Made by a program: the position numbers and the translations under genes
Part shown: positions 24,325 through 35,166 of the stretch, in pieces
Position numbering within the stretch: the stretch's first letter is position 1
How the letters are laid out: every line of letters starts with the position of its first letter
The notes under the pieces: model-generated
Databases searched by the model: none
What the model saw: only the letters and a program-made list of their open reading frames with translations
Told to the model about the DNA's origin: nothing
Assembly (NCBI GenBank): GCA_028551475.1
Contig: CM052356.1
Span: 5,714,001 to 5,778,000 of the forward strand
Direction of reading: 5' to 3'
DNA length: 64,000 nucleotides
DNA from: Casuarina equisetifolia
Taxonomy: Eukaryota; Streptophyta; Magnoliopsida; Fagales; Casuarinaceae

Positions 24325-26420
24325 TACTGACCCTCATTAATTAAATGAGTTCTTTTGACTTATTCTCAGGTACAACTTTTCCTTCTCTACCCATATCTTC
24401 CTTATGAATCATTGGTCCCGGGGCTAGTAACTACATCACTTGTAATTTCTCACCTTTTCATTCATTTACACTCTACAATTCACCCCTTAACCTCACTTTA
24501 CTCGATCACTCCCTTAGTCTTGTCACCCATATTGGTCATTGCACACTTTCTCCTAAGCTTCACCTACACCATATTGTATATGCATCTCACTTTAAACATA
24601 ACTTATTATTTGTCCAAAAATTAACTCATGACAACAACTACATAGCTATTCTTTTTTATACTTTCTGTCTTTTTCAAGACCATGTGACTAAGTATTTGAT
24701 TGGGCTTGGCAAGGTTGATTGAGGGCTATACTTGTTATGTTCTAGTCTTTTAGAAAATTTTCATTTTTTTTCAATTATTTCAATTCCCTAAAATCTGGTG
24801 TTTGTACTCTCAAACAACAAACTACTTGTACTTTAATTTCAATCAATAATATTAGTTACAATCTTTTGCAACAACGTTTGGGTCACTACTCTTTAAAAAT
24901 GTTTTCTTCCTCCAATCATAATATTTCTTATGCTTCTTCATTTCTATTACCTCTTAGTCGTTATCCTATTGGATGTAAATGTGTAAATAAGATGAAGTAT
25001 CATACCAATGAGTCCATTAAGTGTTACAAGGCCTAATTGGTCGTCAAAGGCTACAATCAACGTGAAGGCATTAGCTATCAAGACACCTTCTCTCCAATGG
25101 CTAAGTACGTGACTGTTCGACTGATCCTTACTATTGTTTTTGTCCATCATTTGCCCCTTTTCCAAATGGATGTGTAAAATACTTTTCTTCGTAATGATTT
25201 TTTTAAGGAGGTATATATAAAGAGCTTCTCCCTATATTTCATAATTAAGGGGAGCATTTTATTTGTAAATTATGGAAATCCTTCTATGAGTTGAAGTAAG
25301 CTTCTTGATAATGAAATGTTAAGTTCATTGAAGCACTGCTTGCACATGATTTCAACCAATCTTACCATGATTACTCATTGTTCATCAAGAAAAGAGGTAA
25401 TTCTTTTGTGTCCTTACTCATTTATATGGATAACATCTTAATCACTGAAAACAATTAGGATTTTATTTCATATCTCAAGAAATATTTGCATAACACTTTC
25501 TTCATGAAGGATTTCAACTTGTCCAAGTTTTTATTAGGCCTTGAATTGCTCGATCCCCAAAAGGGAATTTCATTGAGCCAACGCAAATATACATTGGAAT
25601 TAATATCTGAAGTAGGCTTAGCTAGCTTTAAGCCATCATTAATTCCCATAGAGCAAAATAAGAAGTTCACTAGCATTGAATATGATGTTGGATCTAATGA
25701 GAAACTGGATGATCTACCTCTTCAAGACCCATTAGTTTATTAGAGACTAATTGGATGACTGATCTATTTGATACTTACCATGCTAGACATCACCTTTCTA
25801 ATTTAACTCATCAATTAATTCATGCACGACCCAAAAGAATCTCACATGGAGGCAACCTTAAAAGTGATTAGGTATCTTAAGAGTTGTCTATGACTTGGTC
25901 TCATGTTCCCATTGTCTTTACCATTCGAACTACGTGCGTATTGTGACTCTAATTACAGTACATGTCCTATGATAAGGAGATCTAACACATGTTTCTACAT
26001 CATGTTGGGAACTTCCCTAATATCATGGCACTCCAAGAAATAACCCATTGTATCATTATTATCAACAAAAGTATAATATAGAGCTATACAAGTCATTACC
26101 TATGAAATAGTCTAGATCATTGGGCTACTTAAGGATTTTGGATTCTATATGAGGCATCTAACATTATTGCATTGTGATAATGAAACCATAGAAAAAAAAT
26201 TGGGGCTAATCCCATCTTTCAAGAGTGCACGAAGCACATCGAGGTCAAATGCCACTATGTCCACCAAAAACTCTAACAAAGCATCATCACAACACGTCAT
26301 GTACCCACCAAGGACCAACCTGTAAATTACTTACTAAGGTACTTAACAACAAACAACATTGGCATCTTCTCTCCAAACTTAGAGTATTTAATATGTTCAA
26401 ATCTCCAGCTTAAGGAGGAA

Positions 26421-26625
26421 TGTTAACAAATAACTGCCACACCAAATACATTACCATATTGATGCCTATAATCAAGCTTAATATCATTGTATTTATTGTA
26501 AATATTTATCTTCCTTACGTAGACTAGGTCTCTTCTCCTATAAATACATGTCAAGCAATTGTAACGATATATTGAAATCAAGAATCATTCAACTCACTCA
26601 ACCCATAGCCTTTCCTTTTCTTACA
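26421..26625 (+). repeat. 3' LTR of copia 2
   Basis: It starts TGTTAACAAATAACTGCC and ends CTTTTCTTACA, and is clearly related along its length to the copia 4 LTRs (54292-54510 and 59763-59980, opposite strand). Confidence 0.8.
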
Positions 26626-26822
26626 ATTTCAATAGTCATTTCTTCTATACATAATACATCCATTGTCGTCTTTGACAGTATGGTAGATAAAATGTTAAAG
26701 AACATCTTAATTCTTGTAATTAATGGAATTTCTTATCAAGTATAACAAACAAGTTCCTCAAATTGTTTCAAAGATGATCATCATCAAAATCTCTTTGTTA
26801 TATCAAAATTTTTTTGTCAAGT

Positions 26823-27591
26823 TTGCTTTTACATTTTAGTCCAAATGAATGTGTATCGATCAACTCAAAATGAGCCCTCATCCAATGTTGCATTACTTAA
26901 GCTTGTTGTGGCTACTCAAACTTTATGTTGATATCTTGATTACTATTTACAAGAAGAATAAAAAGGCCCTTCATTACTAGATTCAAACCTTTGCCAAAGA
27001 GCACACACACAAAAAAAAAAAGGTAATAATTATTTGCTCTAGAATGCTGAAGATTAGAGTAAATAAGACATGTCCTAGAAGTGCTACTGGAAACGGGTGC
27101 TCTTTTAGTTAAATTTTTAACATTAAAGAGTTAGCGTAAATTTTTACATTATATTGTTGTCGATCACTTGTAAATCATAATCTATAAACAAGGAACTTTA
27201 TTCTAATTTAGTAGTATAAACGAACTATTTCCAAGGATTTTGCTATATATTTCTTGGCCATTGAAACCTCACACTACTTTTAGGATTGTACATATTCCTA
27301 GGCAATACCTCTTTTTACTACAATTCTTTCATTGGTAATTATTTACAGAAAAGAAAAGCCTTTGTCTAGTATTGAAAATTAAAGATTTCTTTTAAAAATG
27401 GAAAAAGTAAAATAGTAATAATAACAAAAATGATCTTGATGATAATAATGATAATGATAAAAAAAAAAAGGAATAATAATAATAATAATAAAAGATGAGA
27501 ACATGGAGACATCTAGAGAGGCAAGTGACATGGCACCATCATGAAACGGGGAGGTCGAGTTGATTAAAAACGTGGTGTTGACACTAAAAGC
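26823..27591. other. Intergenic region upstream of CCS
   Basis: It is AT-rich and ends with ATA/TGA-type simple repeats (about 27410-27495). There is one GTAC, the core of copper-response elements, at about 27289, which alone means little. No gene is seen. Confidence 0.6.
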
Positions 27592-30253
27592 ATGGCATTT
27601 CTGAGAGCGGTAGCCACGACAACCGCCATAGCAGTCTGTGCTCTCCCCGCAGCTTCTGCTCTCTCCTCCCTTCTTCCCCTCAATCTTCTCATCTCCCCAA
27701 AACCCAAAACCCAAAACTTCGCCTTCCTCTTCCCCCGAGAAAACCCAACCTCAACTAGCTTTGGCCTTGTCAACAATTTCGGTAACCGTCCCCCGGTTCT
27801 TCACATGGACGCCCCCACATTTGACCCCAAGGCCACCTCTCAGGTTAGCCATTTTTTGCAACCCATTTCTTCTTTTCCTTCTAATGTCAATGCATTTCAA
27901 TCGGATTTCAAAACTGCTTTAGTTTTTGAATCCTCAGGGTGATGCTGATTTGCCAGAGCTGCTGGTAAGCCTTATATTTTTCAATTAGCGCTCCTTGTAT
28001 TTGTCGATTTTTTCATTGATTTCGTTTTTTTCTTGGAAATTGGGATCGCTGCTGAACTTGGCATCCCTTTTGGATGATATTGAGATTGGTTGTTAGCTGA
28101 ATCAAATGTTCGACTTCGTTCTAGATTCGTTCCATGTGGAAACTCATGGTTTTGGTAATTAAGTGATATGTTGCATTCTGTTGGAAGACTTTGGTATTGA
28201 TTTGTTATCAGACAGAGTACATGGTGGATATGAAATGTGAGGGTTGTGCCAACGCTGTCAAGAATAAGTTAGAGACTGTTAATGGTAGGTATATGAGCTA
28301 CTGTTATATTTTCTCGGTGATTCTTCTTGTTTTCGGCTTGTCTTTTGCTTATTCAGGTTTATATATTCTTTGACCTTCTGGTGAATTAATGATAGGGGTA
28401 AAAAATGTTGAGGTGGATTTGGGCAATCAAGTGGTGAGGATTCTTGCTTCAACGCCTGTGAGGACCTTGACTGCAGCTTTAGAGCAGACGGGGAGACAAG
28501 CCAGTTTAATTGGGCAGGGGGTTCCAGAAGGTTGCAACTCTAACCGTGGAGGGTTTTTTTCTGTTTCTTTTTTTCTTTTTTAATTATTTTTAGCTGTGCA
28601 AATTCAACATGCTGTTTCTTGGTATGTCCTTTTTGCTAACCACTTAGTTATGTCTTCTGTCATCATCTGAATCCTAATGACTTTTCACCACCCGCTTAGA
28701 CTTTAGAGTCGGAAGTGAAATGCCATTAAAACATGTTATACTATATCCTCTCCTCATGAGCTGTAACTTAGCTACAGATATTCTGCTTTCTTTATCTGCA
28801 ATGTTTACTGATTGTTTTGTCAAGACAATTGAAAGATTATTGTAATTATAGTTTCATGTAATTACAGGATGACTTCTGGTTGACTTCTAAAGAATAATTG
28901 AAGTTTCTGAAGTAGATGTACTTGCGTGTACAGATTTTTTGATTTCTGCTGCTGTTGCGGAGTTCAAAGGTCCAAAGATCTTTGGTGTGACTCGCTTGGC
29001 TCAGGTGAATATCCAATTGGCAAGGATTGAAGCCAACTTCAGTGGCTTGCCTACTGGTAAACATGGTTGGTCTATCAATGAATTTGGAGATCTGACAAGA
29101 GGTGCAGCAAGCACTGGAAAAGTGTTCAATCCTGTCACCGGAGGAAAAGAAGAAAAGGTTTGCTCTCTATTTTTTTGTTCTTTCCCTTCTTGCAAAATAT
29201 ATTTTGCCTTCTCCAGATTTCTTGTTCTACATTTTTGTGATACATCACTATGCAATGGAAAGCAGAAATCTCATTTTACCAGTCTTCAAATGACTCATAC
29301 AGAATTAGGTTTAAGAGATAGTAAAGGGAACAATTATTGTTCGAGAGGTGGTAACAATTTAACTATGATCTTTGTGACAATATTAGTTTTTATAATTCAA
29401 ATTGATAGATAAGAAAAATCTTTGGGTTAGGAAGTAGAAGTTATGTAGTTATGATAGATTTATGACTCTGTACGATCTATAATGTTGTTGCTCAGTGCAT
29501 GTGTGGCTTAAAATATACGGTCTTCCAAAGCTGTATTGATTCATATGGGAAAACACACCAATTTTCCATGGCCTATGCTCAAGAAGTGTTGTTGGTATGT
29601 AGTTTAGATTTAGTTACTTCATTGAGTGGAGCTCATGCTTTCACATTTTCCGATTTCTCAGACACAATAAAGGGCGTTTGCTATTTATCATTTGATTCCC
29701 ATCTTTTGTGCCTTTCTGAGATGTTTTGGGAGTAATGCGATCCATCACACTTGAGGCTGAGCATGTAAATGAATTGGCCTATGATTTGCAATCTTCATGA
29801 ACAAGATAATTTTGCTGCTATAAAATACAATAAAATATAAATCCCTATCCCTAACTTTACCAAAAGGATGAAATTCTACACCCTTAACTAGCCAAACTAT
29901 ATAGAACCTAATTCCATTTGATAATGACAAGAAGATCCTCTATTTATGGTCATATTATGATTGCACTTATAATTGATGCTGCTTATTTTTTTCAGCCGCT
30001 TGGCGACCTGGGAACATTAGATGCTGATGACAAAGGTATGGCCTTTTTCTCCGGCAGCAAAAAGAATCTGAGGATTGCGGATCTCATTGGGCGATCCATT
30101 GTGATATATGAAACTGAAGATAAATCAGATGCTGGCTTAACGGCTGCGGTAATTGCTAGAAGTGCCGGGGTTGGTGAGAACTACAAAAAGATTTGTACTT
30201 GTGATGGAACCACCATTTGGGAATCAAGTGACAGAGTAATGAGCAAGGTTTGA
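27592..30253 (+). CDS. CCS: Copper chaperone for superoxide dismutase (CCS), six exons
   Basis: CCS inserts copper into, and oxidises the disulfide of, Cu/Zn superoxide dismutases in cytosol and plastid. Exons: 27592-27843, 27938-27964, 28212-28284, 28396-28530, 28934-29157, 29996-30253. All splice sites are GT-AG and phases agree, giving 322 aa, a normal length. Exon 1 encodes a Ser/Leu/Ala-rich plastid transit peptide. Domain I (HMA-like) carries MKCEGC with Cys102 and Cys105. Domain II is SOD-like (AEFKGPKIFGVTR to AVIARSAGVGENY). The C-terminal CxC is Cys304-Thr-Cys306. Met72, just before the mature part, could start a cytosolic form, as described for Arabidopsis CCS; that is inference here. 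It is convergent with NUDT14 and single-copy in the window. Confidence 0.96.
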
Positions 30254-31861
30254 CATCAACCCTACAGATGCTTCAGCTCAGCATTATAGGCACCTCTGAC
30301 TTCTCGTGAAGGGACTGTAATTCTTATATTAATGTATGTTCTAATAGTTTGAAGTTGGGTGTAAGAAACAGAATATCCAAGAGGATCATATGAAAAGCCA
30401 GCATTACATCTAATGAATGATAAGGGAATAGGACCTCTTCGTAGAGTCAGTTTTGTAAGGTAATTGCTGAAATTGAGAGTTTTGGTTCTTTTGTTTGATT
30501 TCCTTATATTTTGAGATCATTATGCCAAAAGTCTTAAAATTCTTTGCTAATTAAGAATTAATTTATTTGAATACCATTACTATGGGTCCCTATAAACTCT
30601 TACACTTTCATGGCCTGCTCATGATGACTTATTTTCTTAGTTGTGATGATTTAGATTCCAATCCTACAATCATTGTATTCTATAAATTGTCTACGCTATA
30701 GTTCAAACTTGGATTATAGGGGTTGGTTTTAATATTATTTGTCATGATTCAAGACTACTATACTACAAGTTTTAGAGTAATTAATGAAAGATCAATTTAT
30801 TTGAATATCATTACTGATCTAAGCCCTTATAAGCTTGAAGCTACTACGATCCTAGGATTGAAACACCTTCTATAGCCTTTTTTGAAATTAGGGTCTGAAT
30901 GATTTACATTATGAGTTTGAACAGAGTCACCCAAGACACGAGGGCCGTACATGAAAGAGGCCCTTTCGTAGGGAGATGAAAACCATTGTGGAGTCGAAGT
31001 TAAATAATAAGGGTAGAGTTGTTATTTTTGCTTGCAGGGTAAATCATCTTTTAGATAATTGGAATTTTTAATATAACTTGTGAAAACTATACTTAGAAGA
31101 CCTAAGCTGAGTGTTGTCAATAGTGAATGATTTTTAACTGTAAGAGAATTCATGTGCTAAAGAGTCTCATAGAGAAATGGTATGTAACCTTCGGGTTGAC
31201 ATTGAGTAGATTACTCAGACAAACAAGAAAAGTTCATCCCATACATAAATTCTCAGCGTCTAATTGCTTGTGTAATTATGATCGTTTGTTCGTGACTGCT
31301 GCTAATTGTTTATTCCGCAACAAGCCCCACCATGCACATTGGCAAATATTTGGAACTAGACAATCATCATCTTTTCATGAGCAGAGAGTTTGATTTGCTG
31401 TTAAAATATCAGGTAGTGGCATTTCAAATCATCCATTCATGATGAACAGATGCGTGGCTATAAAACGAGTGGAATTTCGAAACCCTATGAAGCTTGCTCA
31501 TAGTGTTCGTCCGCATGTTGCACTCACACATTTACAAGAATAGTTGCAAACCTGTTGTAGAAATATCACCACAGCTTTTCTTTTCTCCCAACGTATTCCA
31601 GATTTCACTAACTGATATTTCAAAGATCAGAACCTAAACATGAGACACAATGATTCAACAATTCCATTCTCCATCCTTATATTATGGTGAAAAATGAAGG
31701 AATCATCATCAGACAAAAAGAAAGGTGTCTTGTATCAGCTACTGAGTGAGTGGAACAGCAAACTCATGCAGAGGTCCAGTATTCCATGAAGCAGGGGTTG
31801 GTGAGAATTCCAACCTAACATGAAATGCATTTTGCTGTAGGGAAACTTGGTAACTGGGTAC
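30254..31861. other. Convergent intergenic region (3' ends of CCS and NUDT14)
   Basis: It holds the CCS 3' UTR at its left and the NUDT14 3' UTR at its right. The short frames in it show no recognisable protein. No repeat is recognised. Confidence 0.6.
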
Positions 31862-34800
31862 CTAGTGAGGCAGTAACCCATCTCTCTTTGCCATTTCGTA
31901 CAAAGCAATGGCCATTAGAACCTTGGAATCAGCTGTCGTACGCCAGAGGTTTTTATAGGGTACAACACGAACCTTGATCAGCTCACCATGGTCCCGAAGC
32001 CCTGTTTCTTTTCTTTGCAGTTGCGTGATGATCTCTTTATCCACATTTTCCCGGTACAGAAAGACGCTGATTTCTTCATCACACCCTCCCTAGCCATGAA
32101 CAAGCATGGGGAAATGGTAAAGTGAATTGTCGAGGGATTGAAATGGTTGAACAGATAGCTATTCCAACTTATCATTGGAATTAAGAAGTTAAGAGTATAT
32201 ATACAAAGACTTCCAAGGTACTCTCAATCTCTCGAAAACTATAGATAAACATAGAAGATATTTCAAATGAAATGTGACTCATTCAAGATTATATTAACCT
32301 AGGATCAAATGCTTCCAAATCATTACATTGAATATTTTTTTCTCAGTATATGATTTTCTTGCTACAGCCAACCAAAAAAATGTGAAACTCAAAAAGCTCA
32401 CCAATTATGCGTGAATTACTCGATGAGACAAAAACTTACTTTTCAGATCAGCCCATTCTAGAATGGAATCAATCTCATAATTTCACTTAACTTAGATTTC
32501 GAAATTTTTCGCCAATGATATGACCTTCTTGGTACAAATTATGTAAGCACACACTTCCTGTTAACCAATGATTCCTGGACATCTACTCTAGGAATGCCAA
32601 TAAACTCACTAATTAACAGTACCTGACCTTCAGTGACTGTTGTTATTTGAAAAGTGAGCTTCAGTTTTGTAGGAAGTAAAACTTGAGAATCTCAACGTCA
32701 TTATTTTCCTCAAACCCAAACATAACAAAACGGAAAGATATACCAGAACAACAAACATTGCCAGCTTACCGGGGAAGGAAAGACTCTGCAACCCGTACTT
32801 GGATCCAGGAAGGCTGTGAGATCAACCATGTCTTCTTGATTTAAGTGTATACCAGTCTCCTCCTCAACCTGTCATAATCCGAAGGTCAGAACCATACATA
32901 ACTTGGATAAACTAGAATGTGGATGACAATACAGATTAACGGACATGCAGGGACTTCATGCACATGAAAAAATTGGTAAGACAGATCGACAGACACGTGT
33001 ATGCTAATATATATATGAGCAAAGAGAGAGAGAAAGGGAGACCGGCAGACCTCCCGAGATGCAGTTCCAACGAAATCACCCTTGTCATCGTCCAACATTC
33101 CAGCAGGTAATTCCAAAATAACCCTCCCAACAGGGACCCTAACCTTGCAAATTCAAGAACTTTCAGTGTCTAGCAGTATGCTCCTCACTCAGAGTTTAAT
33201 GCATAATAATATATTTATGTTTTCAATAAATTTTATGTAATGCTTCAACAAGAGCAAAGGGTTATGAAACATGAACACCCCCCCCCCCCCCCCCCCCAAA
33301 CCAAACCAACAAAAAAAAAAAAAAAAAGAGAGAAAAAAAGAAAGAAAAGATGCTCGGAACAACCTGTTCTGTTAGAACAGCATAAGTCTCACCCTCTGCC
33401 TCCAAGAGAATCAGTATAGCCACAGCAGGTCCTCGTGCAAATACAATACCTGGCATCTATGCACATTTTACTTCAAAGGTAAACAAAACGCTGATACAGT
33501 ATGAAGATTGCTACAACAGGGGAAATATATGTCTTTCCAAAATCGACACAAAAAAATCCCCAAGTCCATTTAGCACAAAAGAAGAGATCATAAAAAATGA
33601 CAGCTGACCATCAGTGAGGCTATTTTGTAAGACATCATTTGGAATAAAGCAATAGGCACAAAAATCACAAACTGAACAAAGTTAAATATTCATTCTCCAA
33701 CACTTAACCAAGTAGATCCAATGAATTTAGACTCAGAAAAGTGAATGGAGATGATTAGATACCTTTTTTCCCGTTTCTTTATCAAAAATGTCAGCTTTGA
33801 ATTTGAGAAACCCCACGAACTCTCCAAACATATCTACTCCCTTGTAACAGCAAGAAAAGATTAGATAAAACCTTATACAGCCTCGATTATCACTGTTACA
33901 TCAGTAAGCACAAAAACAATGGTGAAAATCTGTATCTTAGTGCCTATCTGATGTATCGAAAGCAGAAAACAAATCTCCTGTTATGACTTAATAGAAGTTA
34001 AGACAAGAATGGATATGTACATTCAGGCAAATGTAGATGTACACGTCCATGTGTGAGAATTGGTACCTGGATAAGCACCCGTTTCAGAGACATGGCATTG
34101 TCAGCTAAGATTCCGGTTTCACTTTGCAAGTTCTTTAACCATTGATTGAACAAGGAGGAATCAATAGCAGCCCTGAAACACCAGAAACCATTTAAGTAAC
34201 ATCAAAAGACCAACTATGAGTTAAGGGTCTGCTTGTTAGTACTTATGTAAAAGCTGATTTTATGTCCAAAAAGTGGTTTTGAATTAAATATCATATTGGC
34301 AACGCTTCAGAAAATGATTTTTTTCATCAAAATTGTTGGAATACTACTTTAGTAGTATATTCAAATTTCCTTATTGGTCTAAATATTTTTGAATAACTGA
34401 TGATAACACAGTATTGCAGCAGTAAATCCCCCCTTTATTCTAACTATTAATGTGTTACACTTTCCCTGCCAAGGGAAAGTCTATGTCCACAAACAAAATC
34501 ATTTCTTCTTCCCTCAACACAAAATTGCATCTGCTACCTGGTTACCAGACACTCACTAAACCGCAAAATGAGCTAAATTCCAAGTCCATCCTCTCCCAAA
34601 CAACAGTCAATCCAAGGCAAAGCACTGCAGAAACCATTTTGACGGAAAATGACTCCAATAAGATTGCCTAGGGATTATATTTCTTTGTGGTGACTTAATA
34701 AAAAACAAGGCTTCACGAGGCAACTTATCATATCTTCTTCGAAAAATTCAAGCTAAAACTTGCAGAAAAGATTTAAGCTTGATGATGGGCAATACAAACA

Positions 34801-35166
34801 AACCAGCCAAAACAATTATACTAATCTTTCTCTTGAATTAAGCTAAGGGTGTTCCAAAACCTTGTATTACGGTTTACCCCGACGACTCTAATTAGTCTCT
34901 ATATTTCTAACAGTATCATGAGACACATTATTGGTAAATGAAACTCGCCTGAACTGGGAATCAGAGATGCCAGGCGCGGCTACGATCTGGACCGGTTCGG
35001 CGAGCTGAGACGGGACGGTGATGGAGTGAGTGAGAGGGGAGGAGTTGGCGGACATTTGGCAAGAGAGGGTTCTGCTGCGGTGGGTGTGAAGAGCGGAGAG
35101 AGCGGAGGAAGGGGAAAGTCTTTTGGAGAGAGTTTGCAGAGTCGAAGCTTGAAGAACATGCGTCAT
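31862..35166 (-). CDS. NUDT14: Nudix hydrolase 14-like ADP-sugar diphosphatase, plastidial, seven exons
   Basis: Family members hydrolyse ADP-glucose or ADP-ribose to AMP plus sugar phosphate in plastids. Exons on the minus strand: 35166-34949, 34172-34067, 33840-33763, 33456-33364, 33143-33051, 32868-32770, 32089-31862; total 915 nt, 304 aa, phases consistent. The N-terminus is Ser/Thr/Leu-rich, like a transit peptide. The Nudix core spans exons 5-6: ELPAGMLDDDKGDFVG followed by REVEEETGI, which fits RE-U-x-EE-x-G-U. GCDEEI and the C-terminal Y-E-M-A-K-R-D-G-L match the Arabidopsis protein as I remember it. Intron 1 has a GC donor (CAG|GCGAGT); the others are GT-AG. I chose the ATG at 35166; another in-frame ATG exists at 35229. 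Exons 1-2 and part of exon 3 are duplicated as a relic at 42515-49631. Confidence 0.93.
33278..33327. repeat. C20 run followed by A17 run inside NUDT14 intron 4
   Basis: Twenty C residues (33278-33297) are followed 13 bp later by seventeen A residues (33311-33327). On the transcribed gene sense this is a U tract then a run of 20 G, between exons 4 and 5. Confidence 0.9.

Larger units (their letters stand above)
21667..26658 (+). mobile_element. Ty1/copia retrotransposon fossil, strongly decayed (copia 2)
   Basis: This segment is absent from copy A, where flanking homology resumes at 14455 / 26659. On the plus strand, gag-like sequence lies at about 22680-23690, a protease/pre-integrase stretch at about 23900-24700, reverse transcriptase at about 25000-25740 and RNase H at about 25745-26410. 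A purine tract (AAGGAGGAA) precedes the 3' LTR at 26421-26625. The LTR and proteins resemble those of copia 4. No matching 5' LTR is present: the primer-binding-like TGGTATC near 21848 is preceded by a different LTR-like sequence (21738-21846). Most of the integrase region is missing or unrecognisable. It is broken many times over and looks old. Confidence 0.85.
15431..26822. repeat. Tandem duplication copy B
   Basis: It is colinear with 7300-14613. It contains the intact subtilase. It differs by an AT-rich insertion at about 16897-17215, an extra unit in the 102-bp repeat, and a copia fossil at 21667-26658. It lacks the 1.3-kb insertion of copy A. Confidence 0.88.

Noticed and set aside
27286-27292. 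GTAC copper-response element upstream of CCS
   Set aside because: A single four-base match is expected by chance. Clustering or binding data would be needed.
27379-27776. Minus-strand frames opposite CCS exon 1
   Set aside because: They are antisense to a well-supported exon and of low complexity, with no homology recognised.
27592-30253. miR398 target site in CCS
   Set aside because: CCS is a known miR398 target in other plants, but I found no stretch by eye with convincing pairing. A target-prediction run is needed.
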